NCBI GenBank assembly: GCA_964615975.1
Contig: CAZTTH010000019.1
Span: forward strand, 1-64,000
Length of the DNA stretch: 64,000 nt
Direction of reading: 5' to 3'
Source: CAZTTH01 sp964615975
Lineage (GTDB): Bacteria; Verrucomicrobiota; Lentisphaeria; JABSQK01; JAJFLO01
The notes under the pieces: generated by a model
The model's database searches: none
The model's input: the letters and a program-made list of their open reading frames with translations, nothing else
Told to the model about the DNA's origin: nothing
Position numbers and translations under genes: made by a program
Shown here: one piece after another, positions 45,107-53,971 of the stretch
How positions within the stretch are numbered: position 1 is the stretch's first letter
How the letters are laid out: every line of letters begins with the position of its first letter

Positions 45107-45305
45107 GTATTGGCGGTGAATTCTCCAGTGTTGATTTCCGCCATGACAAATCAATACCCATCACTGGGTAGTTCATCATTCAATTTCAGATCATACCATT
45201 GGACAAGACTTCTTACTCAGCGGTGAAATTATCACTCCGGGATTGGGCCGGTTTTTCGCGATGAAATTTCCTTGTCTTTCGCGTCAAATTCCATAATGAT
45301 CACGA

Positions 45306-46421
45306 TTAATCACTGAGGTCGATCGTCGGGTTATTTTCCAATTTGTATATCATGATCAAGACCGCGGCAATACCCACAATCAACGGACCATACAAAATTC
45401 CGATCAAGCCAAAAAGATGTATCCCACCCAGGATTGCAAAAAATAAAACAAACGATGAAAGACCAGTATCGCCTTCCATGAGATATGGGCGCAACAAATT
45501 ATCCACCAGACCAACTACGATGATACACCAGAGGGCGAGAAAAACAGCTTTGAAATCGGCGCCGATCAACATCAGATATATCACACTCGGCAACCACACT
45601 AAAAGCGTTCCAACCAACGGAATCAATGATGCCAAAGCCAGCATAGTACCTAAAAACAGCCACGGCAAATCAACGATGGCAAACGCAATCATCGCCAGCC
45701 CGCCTTGGGCGAAGGCGGTCAGGATGCTGCCCGATATTGCGGATTGGCTGATCGCCTTGATTTTCTCAATGAGTTGCCGGCTATGTTCATCAGAAAGAGG
45801 ATTTAATCCTTTGAACATGGCAAAAATTTTATCACCATCACGAAACAAATAAAACATGACAATCAACATCATGACAAAATTGATGGCGACAGTTCCCATA
45901 TCCTGTATAAATGGCAGCATTTTTTTTCCCAGATGACCGACAGCGGTTTGACTGACCGTCAATAATTTTTCAGTGATTACCTGACGATCAATAATCATAT
46001 CAGGTAAAAACTTATCCTTAAACTCCAGTACCCAACGACAAGGCGTTGATTGCAAAAATGACTGGACATTAGATGAATCGAATAGGGCATTGAGTTTCCC
46101 TGTCTGGACCCAGGATTTGAAGCGTTGAAAGGCTTCTATCCCTTTTGCAATCAACACAATGATTACAATCAAGGCGGGCAGGACTACCAGAGAAGCAATG
46201 GTTGTACAGGTGAGAAAAGCGGCCATATTTGCCCGTTTCCGGGTTTTATTGTAATAGAAGGAATGAACCGGATAAAAGGTCATGGAGAGCAGGCTTCCGA
46301 TAATAAACGCATGGAGATAGGGTTGTATCAACTTGAAGATACCAAATAATGCCAGCATCAAAATACTAAAAAAGATCAAGTAATTTTGACGTGATTTAGA
46401 ATCGGGATCTAACATATTCAA
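45306..46421 (-). CDS. AI-2E family transporter (PerM/YdiK-like permease)
   Basis: The 371-residue membrane protein has about eight hydrophobic segments. Family markers are the N-terminal pair of helices, the cytosolic stretch with LLTVSQTAVGHLGKKM, SAISGSILTAFAQGGLAMIAF, and VDNLLRPYLMEGDTGLSSFVLFFAILGG near the end. The family exports small solutes; autoinducer-2 is one reported substrate and Na+/H+ exchange another. It overlaps the kinase gene by 4 bases (ATGA). Confidence 0.85.
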   Translation of the reverse strand: MNMLDPDSKSRQNYLIFFSILMLALFGIFKLIQPYLHAFIIGSLLSMTFYPVHSFYYNKTRKRANMAAFLTCTTIASLVVLPALIVIIVLIAKGIEAFQRFKSWVQTGKLNALFDSSNVQSFLQSTPCRWVLEFKDKFLPDMIIDRQVITEKLLTVSQTAVGHLGKKMLPFIQDMGTVAINFVMMLIVMFYLFRDGDKIFAMFKGLNPLSDEHSRQLIEKIKAISQSAISGSILTAFAQGGLAMIAFAIVDLPWLFLGTMLALASLIPLVGTLLVWLPSVIYLMLIGADFKAVFLALWCIIVVGLVDNLLRPYLMEGDTGLSSFVLFFAILGGIHLFGLIGILYGPLIVGIAAVLIMIYKLENNPTIDLSD

Positions 46422-47500
46422 GTCCCTTTGGTTTGAACGGATGAAGCAATTTCATGCCATCGATCTATCCACCGGTTAATCTGCAGATCGACAATGATTG
46501 GTTTCTCATTGAAATTATCCATTAATGAAATCGCGGTTTGCAATGCGGGTAAAAGATAAGGCAAATGGGTCGTTTTTCCATGACGGGTAAAAAAGGAAGC
46601 AAATGATCCCGCGGCTTTTACCATGCGTTGCCAGCCCACCCATGCCAGGTGGCGCTCAAAATTATCCCAACCAATGTTTCTGCCGATTGGATAGTTGGAG
46701 ATCTCTCGTCGATATATGTCGATGAGTTCATTCCGCATCTGGTCTGAGATTTGAGTGTAGGGATCATATAGTATACTGGCTAGATCATAATGGGGGCTTC
46801 CCATACGAGCATCCTGAAAATCAATCAAATAAAGTTTCCCGTTTTGTATCAGGATATTTCGGCAATGATAATCCCGATGGCAGAATACCGGTGGTTGAAT
46901 CTGGCTGATATGCTCACAGTAGGCATATAATTGACTTAATTGTGATGAATTCCATGGTGTCAGTTTGAGCAGCTTGGTGATTAAATGTTCTCCCGTGTGC
47001 TGCAATTCCTGAAAGTATTTGTCGGTATCGAAATGGCGCTGTGCCGCAGGCAATGCCGCTGGCATCGGAAGGGTTCGACCATGGAGTCGAGCCAGAATGA
47101 TGATTGCCTGCTTTAATAATATTCGTTTTTCATCCGGATGAGTGACGAGATAATCCTGTAACAAGATCTCTCCAAGATCCTCCATCAACAGGCAGCCGAG
47201 ATTGGCATCATGCCCATAAAATTCAGGCACAGGAATATGTCGTGAGGACAAGAAAATCTGTAAATCCGGATAATCCCTGCTGAATTGCCAGCCCGGATCG
47301 ATCAGGAGTATATATGGTTTGTAATCAGTATGAATGCGATAAAAACTGCGGGTTGAACCATCACCCATCAACAACTCCACTAAGGTTAAATGACAGGGCG
47401 TGATCGTATTCATTGCTTCCTTCAACCACCTCTGCACGGCAGCCGGAATTTGAGTCATATCAGGAGAACTATCCCGCGGTGAATTCATGGGGTATAACAT
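46418..47500 (-). CDS. aminoglycoside phosphotransferase-fold kinase, AmgK-like
   Basis: The 360-residue protein has LLMGDGSTRSFYRI as the glycine-rich loop region, CLLMEDLGEILLQDYL at the hinge, the catalytic loop VFCHRDYHCRNILI, and the metal site IDFQDARMGSPHYDLASIL. This combination is typical of AmgK, the N-acetylmuramate/N-acetylglucosamine anomeric kinase of the peptidoglycan recycling shortcut. The partner uridylyltransferase MurU is not in the window; the downstream neighbour is an AI-2E permease. A different sugar substrate is possible. Confidence 0.75.
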   Translation of the reverse strand: MLYPMNSPRDSSPDMTQIPAAVQRWLKEAMNTITPCHLTLVELLMGDGSTRSFYRIHTDYKPYILLIDPGWQFSRDYPDLQIFLSSRHIPVPEFYGHDANLGCLLMEDLGEILLQDYLVTHPDEKRILLKQAIIILARLHGRTLPMPAALPAAQRHFDTDKYFQELQHTGEHLITKLLKLTPWNSSQLSQLYAYCEHISQIQPPVFCHRDYHCRNILIQNGKLYLIDFQDARMGSPHYDLASILYDPYTQISDQMRNELIDIYRREISNYPIGRNIGWDNFERHLAWVGWQRMVKAAGSFASFFTRHGKTTHLPYLLPALQTAISLMDNFNEKPIIVDLQINRWIDRWHEIASSVQTKGT

Positions 47501-47586
47501 GAGGGGACTATGACATCTTTATTATGCTTACAGCAGTTGCATGGATCATATTTTCAGCTATCGTACAACTTTGAAAATTTGCGTAT

Positions 47587-47663
47587 GGGGCATTAGCTCA
47601 GTTGGCTAGAGCATCACACTGGCAGTGTGAGGGTCAGCGGTTCAAGTCCGCTATGCTCCACCA
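47587..47663 (+). tRNA. tRNA-Ala (anticodon GGC)
   Basis: A full cloverleaf is visible: acceptor GGGGCAT pairs with ATGCTCC, the D arm is GCTCAGTTGGCTAGAGC, the anticodon stem TCACA/TGTGA encloses CTGGCAG with anticodon GGC, and the T arm is AGCGGTTCAAGTCCGCT. The G3-U70 wobble pair, the main identity element of alanine tRNAs, is present. The CCA end is encoded. Confidence 0.95.
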
Positions 47664-47779
47664 TTCTTTTGCATCCTTCAATTGTGAATTCTTATCCTCG
47701 GTTTTCAATCTTTCTATGGCAATATGTAAAATATTCACAATGAATCGGAAGTTTATTATATAAATAGGAGATATCAACA

Positions 47780-48376
47780 ATGTCAGATCATGATGATGAT
47801 GAACAAGAGAAATCGGGAAAAAAACGCCATGTGGATGAGCTGATAGACGAGAAGAATTTGGAGAATCGGGAAATTTTTCTCTGGGGTGGGGTCGACGATC
47901 AAAGCGCGGAAAAAATTATTCGCCGTTTATGTTATCTAAATGCTAAAAATCATGATGACATCAAATTGTTCGTCAATAGCCCGGGAGGTGTCATCTCATC
48001 GGGACTGGCGATTATCGATACCATGAATATGATAGAATCTGATGTGTCAACCATATGCTTGGGGCAGGCTGCCAGCATGGGCGCGATTATCTTAGCCTTG
48101 GGAACCAAGGGGAAACGTTATATTACCGCCAATGCCCGAGTCATGATCCATCAACCTCTGATGTCAGGTCAGATATTCGGTCCGGCAACCGATATCCAAA
48201 TTCAAGCCACTGAAATTCTCCGCATTCGCACACGTATCAATCAGCTTTTCGCCGAAAGCACGGGAAAAAAAATCGATCAGATTGAGATCGATACTGACCG
48301 CGATTATTTCATGGAGGCGCAAGAAGCCATCGCTTATGGAATTGTCGACGGACTCTTTAGTTCGACTGCCAAATAA
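47780..48376 (+). CDS. clpP: ATP-dependent Clp protease proteolytic subunit
   Basis: The 198-residue protein has the catalytic triad Ser99 (GQAASMGA), His124 (VMIHQPL) and Asp171 (EIDTDRD), plus VNSPGGVISSG for the oxyanion region. The N-terminus is very acidic and charged (SDHDDDEQEKSGKKRH), longer and more polar than in common ClpP. The sequence is somewhat divergent from the housekeeping form (LFVNSPGG instead of LYINSPGG), so it may be a second ClpP paralogue. A GGAGAT ribosome site precedes the ATG. ClpC at 41206 is the likely ATPase partner. Confidence 0.88.
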   Translation: MSDHDDDEQEKSGKKRHVDELIDEKNLENREIFLWGGVDDQSAEKIIRRLCYLNAKNHDDIKLFVNSPGGVISSGLAIIDTMNMIESDVSTICLGQAASMGAIILALGTKGKRYITANARVMIHQPLMSGQIFGPATDIQIQATEILRIRTRINQLFAESTGKKIDQIEIDTDRDYFMEAQEAIAYGIVDGLFSSTAK

Positions 48377-48438
48377 ATTTCACTTAGAGCATTGTCCGCC
48401 ATCGCGTTCTTTGCCGTTTCTGCCATTGATAATCGGGT

Positions 48439-49350
48439 ATGGATTTCATTTGCATTTTGGTTGCTCGTGTTCTGCAGTTTTGCCCCAATTTATTGATCAT
48501 TTGGGGAAGTCGAATCATATCCCTGCTTTTATGCCATGGGTTGCGTTTCCGTTATACCATAATTCACCACCATTTATGTGAAAGTTTCAACTACAGTGGC
48601 AATGAGCCAACGCTGAAAACGCTGATTCGCAATATTTATCATCATTTTGGGTTGTTGATAGTAGAATTGCTTTGCATGCCACGCTATCCCCGGAAAGAGT
48701 TACTCGATCGTATTATCTGGCATGATGAGTCTAATTTATCCGCGGCGCTAAAAAAAGGGCGGGGAGTTATCATTCTCAGCGCGCATTTGGGGAATTGGGA
48801 ATTGTGTGGCATCGCTTTGGCTGCCAAGGGATATAAAATCAATGCCGTTGGCAAGGCAACTAAAAGCGCGCTTGGAAATACGATGTTGCGATTGATTCGT
48901 GACGATAACGGGGTGCATACCATTCCTAAAAGCAGTTCCATGAAGGAAATTTGCGCGCGTTTGGAAAAGAATGAAATCATTGTTTTCATGTTGGATCAGA
49001 ACATGACTTACAAGGAAGGTGTTTTTGTTGATTTTTTTGGACGTCTGGCGGCCACTTCACCGGGATTGGCATTGGTGGCAGCGCGCTCAGGGGCTGTCAT
49101 TATTCCCGGATATAATTATCGCGATAAAGATCTCTGGCATCACCACTGCGTCTTTCTCCCTGAATTCCATTTGGAAAATCCCCATCATCAAAAGAGAGCG
49201 AATCACGTCCACAATACCGCCCTCATGACCCACATTTTAGAGCAGATAATCAAGGATCATCCCGAGCAGTGGTTGTGGATGCATAAAAGGTGGCGTACCC
49301 GGCCTCGCAGCAATGTCTCTGAGCGTGTAAATGATAGGTTAAAATCTTAG
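48439..49350 (+). CDS. lysophospholipid acyltransferase, LpxL/HtrB-like lipid A acyltransferase
   Basis: The 303-residue protein has a short hydrophobic N-terminus and the catalytic H-x4-E motif in LSAHLGNWEL. FMLDQNMTYKEGVFVDFFG, TSPGLALVAARSGAVIIPGY and the C-terminal PEQWLWMHKRWRTRP are standard for LpxL/LpxM. It adds a secondary acyl chain to lipid A (or a related glycolipid) at the inner membrane, which supports a lipopolysaccharide-bearing outer membrane. It follows clpP by 62 bases. Confidence 0.88.
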   Translation: MDFICILVARVLQFCPNLLIIWGSRIISLLLCHGLRFRYTIIHHHLCESFNYSGNEPTLKTLIRNIYHHFGLLIVELLCMPRYPRKELLDRIIWHDESNLSAALKKGRGVIILSAHLGNWELCGIALAAKGYKINAVGKATKSALGNTMLRLIRDDNGVHTIPKSSSMKEICARLEKNEIIVFMLDQNMTYKEGVFVDFFGRLAATSPGLALVAARSGAVIIPGYNYRDKDLWHHHCVFLPEFHLENPHHQKRANHVHNTALMTHILEQIIKDHPEQWLWMHKRWRTRPRSNVSERVNDRLKS

Positions 49351-49456
49351 GCTGAACCACTGATTTGTAGTTCGATCCAGATCATTTACATTACCTTCGT
49401 TATTTCGTATCCTGATCAATAAATGAAGTCCAAAAATCGATTCAGGATTACAATCA

Positions 49457-50551
49457 ATGAATAAGATTCATCAAACCAATCTCCATCCCGATGCGTTGGC
49501 AGACAAGCCGATATGTCGTCTTTTCGATAATCAATATAGTTGGAGACAGATTATCGCTTACAATGAATTCACCGGCCGATTGCGAGATTGGATAACGCGA
49601 TTGACTACGGATTTCAATTTAATTCAAACCGCTCAGCGTCATGGGTATGAAGTCAAAAGTGAGATCTTGCAATCAATTGCTGATCATGTCCGCTATCACT
49701 TGAACCTGATTACCAGTGAAGAAACCTTATTCTGGTTGGAAAGCCATGAATTGACCGTCGATGACTTCAATGATTTTCTCCTTCGGAGATATTGGCGTGA
49801 ATATTCACCGAATCCACTGGATGGCATCGTATTGGATTTAGATATGAGTGTTCTTAATTGGTCCTTATGGTGTGAATTGAATTTTACAAACGAACTAAAG
49901 TCCATGGCTATTCCATATCTGCAACGAGTCATGATTCAGCATGAATATGAAGTTCCAACGCTCATAACCAACGAAGACAAATTATCGATAAGTGAGCAAT
50001 TTTGTTGTCGTGAATCTCATGCCAATGAGAAATTAGTTGACATATTAAAGCGCAAGTTATACCTGAATTATGAAAATTTCTGGGATAATGTTGCACTGGA
50101 AATCGGTTATAGAAATTTTGGTAATCAATATGCGACAAATGAACAATGCGCGCAATTTTTCAATCTTAATCGCATAAATTATCTCATCGTCGACTATGAG
50201 ATGTTACATTATTCAAGTTTGGCATCGGCTCAGGAAGCATATTTATGTATAACAGAAGATGGGGAATCATTAGCTGAAGTGGCATTGCGAACCGGTGCCC
50301 AATATCATCATCGTGAACAATTTGGTGAAGACCTGAAAGAACCCTATCGCCAGCGATTATTATCCGCCTCACCAAACGATTATCTTCCTCCTGTCGAATC
50401 CTCTGGGGGTAAATCATACTGGGTGGGGCATGTCATTGAAAAAAACTCTTCCGATGTCAATGATCCACTTGTTCGGGAAAAAATCCGCGATCATCTAATT
50501 GCTGAATTTTTGGCGCCGACTTTCGAAATCAAGGGTCATTGGTTGATTTGA
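49457..50551 (+). CDS. parvulin-like protein beside a peptidase-ABC transporter gene
   Basis: The 364-residue protein has no signal peptide. Residues 60-240 are mainly helical and divergent, with a repeated FTNELKSMAIPYLQRVM-like helical pattern. Residues 250-345 match the layout of a degenerate parvulin/SurA rotamase domain: SSLASAQEAYLCI, GESLAEVALRTGAQ, then PPVESSGGKSYWVGHVIEK. It probably acts as a chaperone for an exported peptide or protein. The gene ends 56 bases before the ABC gene, so both are likely co-expressed. This pairing recurs in known peptide-export loci with cNMP-binding ABC proteins, but the identification rests on weak similarity. Confidence 0.6.
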   Translation: MNKIHQTNLHPDALADKPICRLFDNQYSWRQIIAYNEFTGRLRDWITRLTTDFNLIQTAQRHGYEVKSEILQSIADHVRYHLNLITSEETLFWLESHELTVDDFNDFLLRRYWREYSPNPLDGIVLDLDMSVLNWSLWCELNFTNELKSMAIPYLQRVMIQHEYEVPTLITNEDKLSISEQFCCRESHANEKLVDILKRKLYLNYENFWDNVALEIGYRNFGNQYATNEQCAQFFNLNRINYLIVDYEMLHYSSLASAQEAYLCITEDGESLAEVALRTGAQYHHREQFGEDLKEPYRQRLLSASPNDYLPPVESSGGKSYWVGHVIEKNSSDVNDPLVREKIRDHLIAEFLAPTFEIKGHWLI

Positions 50552-50607
50552 AAACCTATGGATACACTCATGATGATCAAAACAATCCTAATGCCTAGAC
50601 ACTGATC

Positions 50608-53600
50608 ATGAATGACACCGATACGTCATTGGTATTAAACATCCCGCTGTTCAATGATATGCCTAAGGAAGTCATCGATCGTCTCATTCCTTTATTCGTC
50701 GAAGAAACCTATCAATTTGGCCAATCCGTGGTGAATGAAGGAGATGAAGCTAACGCTTTTTATATCATCAGTTCGGGTAAAGCTCGGGTTCTGACCACAA
50801 CCGCCACGGGGCGGGAGATAGCCTTGCAAACTCTGACAACCGGAGATTTTTTTGGTGAAATGGGATTATTGGATGGAGGCATTCGCTCTTCAACCGTACG
50901 CGCGAGCAGTCAACTGACTGTACTGTGCTTGTCTGATCAGGATTTTCGTCAAATTATTCAAGAGTCACCCGAGATTTATTCGCGTTTGATTGCCGAGTCA
51001 AAACTGCGCAAAATCTGTAATTTTCTCCGCCAGAATACCAAATTAAACCAATTATCGCAATCAGCCTTTATCGCCCTGGCCGAGGCGCTGTATTTTAACG
51101 AATTTCTTGCCGGCCACCAGATTATTTCAGAAGGCGACGATGCGGGGCCTTTGTTCATCATTTACCAGGGGCGTTGTCGGGTCTATCATATTGAACGGGG
51201 CAAGGAGAATGATATCGCGTACTTGAGAGCAGGGGACTATTTTGGTGAATTGTCATTTATCAAAGGAATAAAACGTACCGCGCATGTTAAAGCTGTCAGC
51301 GATTGCACCCTCCTGTCCATTAACTATCAAACGCTGTCATTGCTGACAAAAAAAATTCCAGAACTGAATCAATTTTTTGATAAGCAATCACAGTTGTATT
51401 ACACTCAAAGCATGGTGTTCAGGCAACCATTGGATTTTACCCCGACAATTCTCTCTAAAACTGCCCGCCAGATTGCACCCGCCACCAACGATCCCATTAC
51501 CAAGGATAGATTGCAAGAAGATGGTTTACCGGCATTAAAGGCGACCCGTCATCGGATTTTGTTCCCCGATTGGAGACGCAAACTTTTTATCAAACAAATC
51601 GATGAAGCTGATTGTGGTGCCGCCGCATTGGGTATGGTCTGCCGTTATTTTGGCAGTCATGTAAGTTTAGCCGAGATCCGGCGCTTGTCACATACGACAG
51701 TGGAAGGGACATCGATGCAGGATTTGTGTTTGGCGGGAAAGCAAATCGGATTGACGCCTCAAGCGCTAAAAATTGATCGAAATGTTCCCGAAAAATTGAC
51801 TGCGCCAGCAATCATCCATTGGCAAAATAATCATTGGATTGTACTCCTGAAGTGTAAGAAAGGAAATTATAAAATTGCCGATCCCGCCACCAAAATTAGT
51901 TGGATAAAAGAAGATAAACTTAAAGAAAATTGGAGTGGTTATGCCATTAGTTTTGCCCCGCCCACAATGGGTATCGCATCCGCTCCAGTTAACAACCGGT
52001 TGTTCTCATGGATTGGAATATTGATCAAACCTTTTCGCCTGACATTAATCCTGACGATTTTACTCACGACCATCATCTCCGGTTTACAATTGTCATTTCC
52101 CATTTTAACTCAATACATCGTCGATAATGTCATGATGTTAAACAATCCCAAATATTTGAATTTGTTGGTTTCAAGCCTGGGCATAGTCTTGATCATCACC
52201 CTATTTATCACCATACTCCAACGCTATACTCTAAGTTACGTCTCGGCACGGCTGGATGGCGTCATCATGGAGTTTTTGATGAAAAAAATGATGTCATTGC
52301 CGATGAGATATTTTTTTATTCGCAGCGCGGAAGATATCCAACGACGTCTCGAAGGGGCTAGTGAAATTCGCCATTTCCTAGTCCATAGCGCAATCAGTGG
52401 GATCAGTGCAGGAATTCAAATAATTGTGTATTTGTGTCTGATGGCATATCTGAATTTACGTATGACACAAATTTATCTGATTCTTGTCCCCATCTATGTG
52501 GGGTTGATGTATTTCTCAGCCCGGAGCTTAAAACCGGCATTCGATGACATTGCGGAAACTGATACCCGCTATAATGAACTCCAAAATGAAGTCGTCAAAG
52601 GAATTCAAACCGTCAAAGCGGCAGGAGCTGAAAAATCATTCCGGCATCTCATTATGCAAGATTTTATCCGGTTAGCGCGGCATAAAAGCAAAAGCTATTT
52701 CAATGTGTATTGTTATGATGGCACGGTTCAGGCTTTGGGATTCTTGTCAACGATACTGTTTTTATGGATTGGCGCCCAATTAGTGATGCAACAACGCATG
52801 ACAATAGGTGAATTTATCGCGTTTCAAATGATTACCGCCATGAGTTACAATCCGCTCATTAACATCCTGAATATGTGGGAAGATTTACAATATAATTCGG
52901 TCTTGTTTAACCGCATCAATGATGTTATTGAATCTCCAAGCGAGGATGCCGGATTCATAGACCCCAAAAATGTGGTGACCACACTGCAAGGCAAGGTGGA
53001 ATTAAGAAACGTCAATGTTGCCTATAATGATTCAGTTAATAATCTCGTCTTACAAAATATCAATTTAACCCTCAATCCCGGGCAGATCATCGGTTTGGTT
53101 GGCAATAATAATTCGGGTAAATCAACTCTGGCGAAATGTTTGGCGACTCTATTGGAACCCATGTCAGGAAAGATTTATTATGATGGTTTGGATAAATCCA
53201 CACTGGAATTGACGACCTTGCGCCGGTTTATTGGATTGGTGATAAAAAATGATCATTTGTTTACGCATCTCACCATTATCGAGAATATCGCCTTTGGTGA
53301 TCCCAATCCCCATATGGATCAGGTAATAAAAGCCGCAAAAATTGCAGCCGTTCATGATAAAATCATGGAGCTTTCTCAAGGATATCAAACTCGTATGATG
53401 GAGGCTCAATCTTTGATATCCTCAAACTTCAATCAACAGGTGGCGATTGCACGTGCCATCTATCGGGATCCATCAATCTTGATCCTCGATGATGCTTTCC
53501 ATGACCTAGATCGTGATCAAGAACAGTTTATTATTCGCAATCTATGCAATTATTCAGAAAATCGGGTCTTGATTATGATTACGACTCGTTTGCGAGCCAT

Positions 53601-53712
53601 CGAGCATACTGACATCACATATGTAATGGATCATGGCCAGATTATAGAATCGGGAACTCATCTCGAATTACTGGCCAAAAAAGGATTGTATTTCAATCTT
53701 TGGCATTCTTGA
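50608..53712 (+). CDS. double cNMP-binding, C39-peptidase ABC transporter with degenerate ATPase
   Basis: The 1034-residue protein has two cyclic-nucleotide-binding domains (about residues 10-125 and 145-265), a C39 peptidase (Cys336 in EADCGAAALG, His409 in NNHWIVL, Asp425 in IADPA, all intact), six membrane segments (about 470-760) and an ATPase domain. C39 domains cut double-glycine leaders from exported peptides. In the ATPase only Walker A (GNNNSGKST, Lys838) is intact. The Q-loop Gln is Lys880, the LSGGQ signature is SSNFNQ (938-943), the Walker B Glu is Asp962, and the H-loop His is Thr993. It resembles cyanobacterial HetC-type exporters in order of domains. No HlyD partner is adjacent. 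Confidence 0.88.
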   Translation: MNDTDTSLVLNIPLFNDMPKEVIDRLIPLFVEETYQFGQSVVNEGDEANAFYIISSGKARVLTTTATGREIALQTLTTGDFFGEMGLLDGGIRSSTVRASSQLTVLCLSDQDFRQIIQESPEIYSRLIAESKLRKICNFLRQNTKLNQLSQSAFIALAEALYFNEFLAGHQIISEGDDAGPLFIIYQGRCRVYHIERGKENDIAYLRAGDYFGELSFIKGIKRTAHVKAVSDCTLLSINYQTLSLLTKKIPELNQFFDKQSQLYYTQSMVFRQPLDFTPTILSKTARQIAPATNDPITKDRLQEDGLPALKATRHRILFPDWRRKLFIKQIDEADCGAAALGMVCRYFGSHVSLAEIRRLSHTTVEGTSMQDLCLAGKQIGLTPQALKIDRNVPEKLTAPAIIHWQNNHWIVLLKCKKGNYKIADPATKISWIKEDKLKENWSGYAISFAPPTMGIASAPVNNRLFSWIGILIKPFRLTLILTILLTTIISGLQLSFPILTQYIVDNVMMLNNPKYLNLLVSSLGIVLIITLFITILQRYTLSYVSARLDGVIMEFLMKKMMSLPMRYFFIRSAEDIQRRLEGASEIRHFLVHSAISGISAGIQIIVYLCLMAYLNLRMTQIYLILVPIYVGLMYFSARSLKPAFDDIAETDTRYNELQNEVVKGIQTVKAAGAEKSFRHLIMQDFIRLARHKSKSYFNVYCYDGTVQALGFLSTILFLWIGAQLVMQQRMTIGEFIAFQMITAMSYNPLINILNMWEDLQYNSVLFNRINDVIESPSEDAGFIDPKNVVTTLQGKVELRNVNVAYNDSVNNLVLQNINLTLNPGQIIGLVGNNNSGKSTLAKCLATLLEPMSGKIYYDGLDKSTLELTTLRRFIGLVIKNDHLFTHLTIIENIAFGDPNPHMDQVIKAAKIAAVHDKIMELSQGYQTRMMEAQSLISSNFNQQVAIARAIYRDPSILILDDAFHDLDRDQEQFIIRNLCNYSENRVLIMITTRLRAIEHTDITYVMDHGQIIESGTHLELLAKKGLYFNLWHS

Positions 53713-53843
53713 TTAAGCGCTCAGCTAGCGTTGCACATGGGAGGCGCCTGATATCAGATTGTCACGACAGCGATCGTTATCTAAATGAAATAAAGTGTGA
53801 CTTGAACAAAATAAAATTTCATACATTTTTTCGCCCCAGACAA

Positions 53844-53871
53844 TTGCCGCGTCATATATTTCCTCTATACT
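53844..53871 (+). promoter_or_regulatory. sigma-70 type promoter ahead of mraY leader
   Basis: TTGCCG (53844-53849) and TATACT (53866-53871) are separated by 16 bases. The predicted start near 53879 lies upstream of a short leader reading frame and mraY. Confidence 0.5.
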
Positions 53872-53897
53872 ACCAAGAGCAATCTTAGGAAAGCATA

Positions 53898-53939
53898 ATG
53901 ACAGCGAAATTCATTGCCGCGATTCCTCCAAAAGATTAA
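53898..53939 (+). CDS. possible 13-codon leader peptide upstream of mraY
   Basis: An AGGAAAG ribosome site at 53887-53893 precedes the ATG, and the frame reads MTAKFIAAIPPKD then stop. A Pro-Pro-Lys-Asp ending before the stop could slow ribosomes. The stop lies 32 bases before the mraY ATG, which has no clear ribosome site of its own, so translation could be coupled or attenuated. It is too short to be certain. Confidence 0.3.
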   Translation: MTAKFIAAIPPKD

Positions 53940-53971
53940 CGCTTTAATATCCGATTATATCGTATTCGACC

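Noticed and set aside
53700..53888. 62-codon frame after the peptidase-ABC gene
   Set aside because: It starts inside the ABC gene in another frame and has random composition, with no double-glycine leader, so it is not a credible export substrate.
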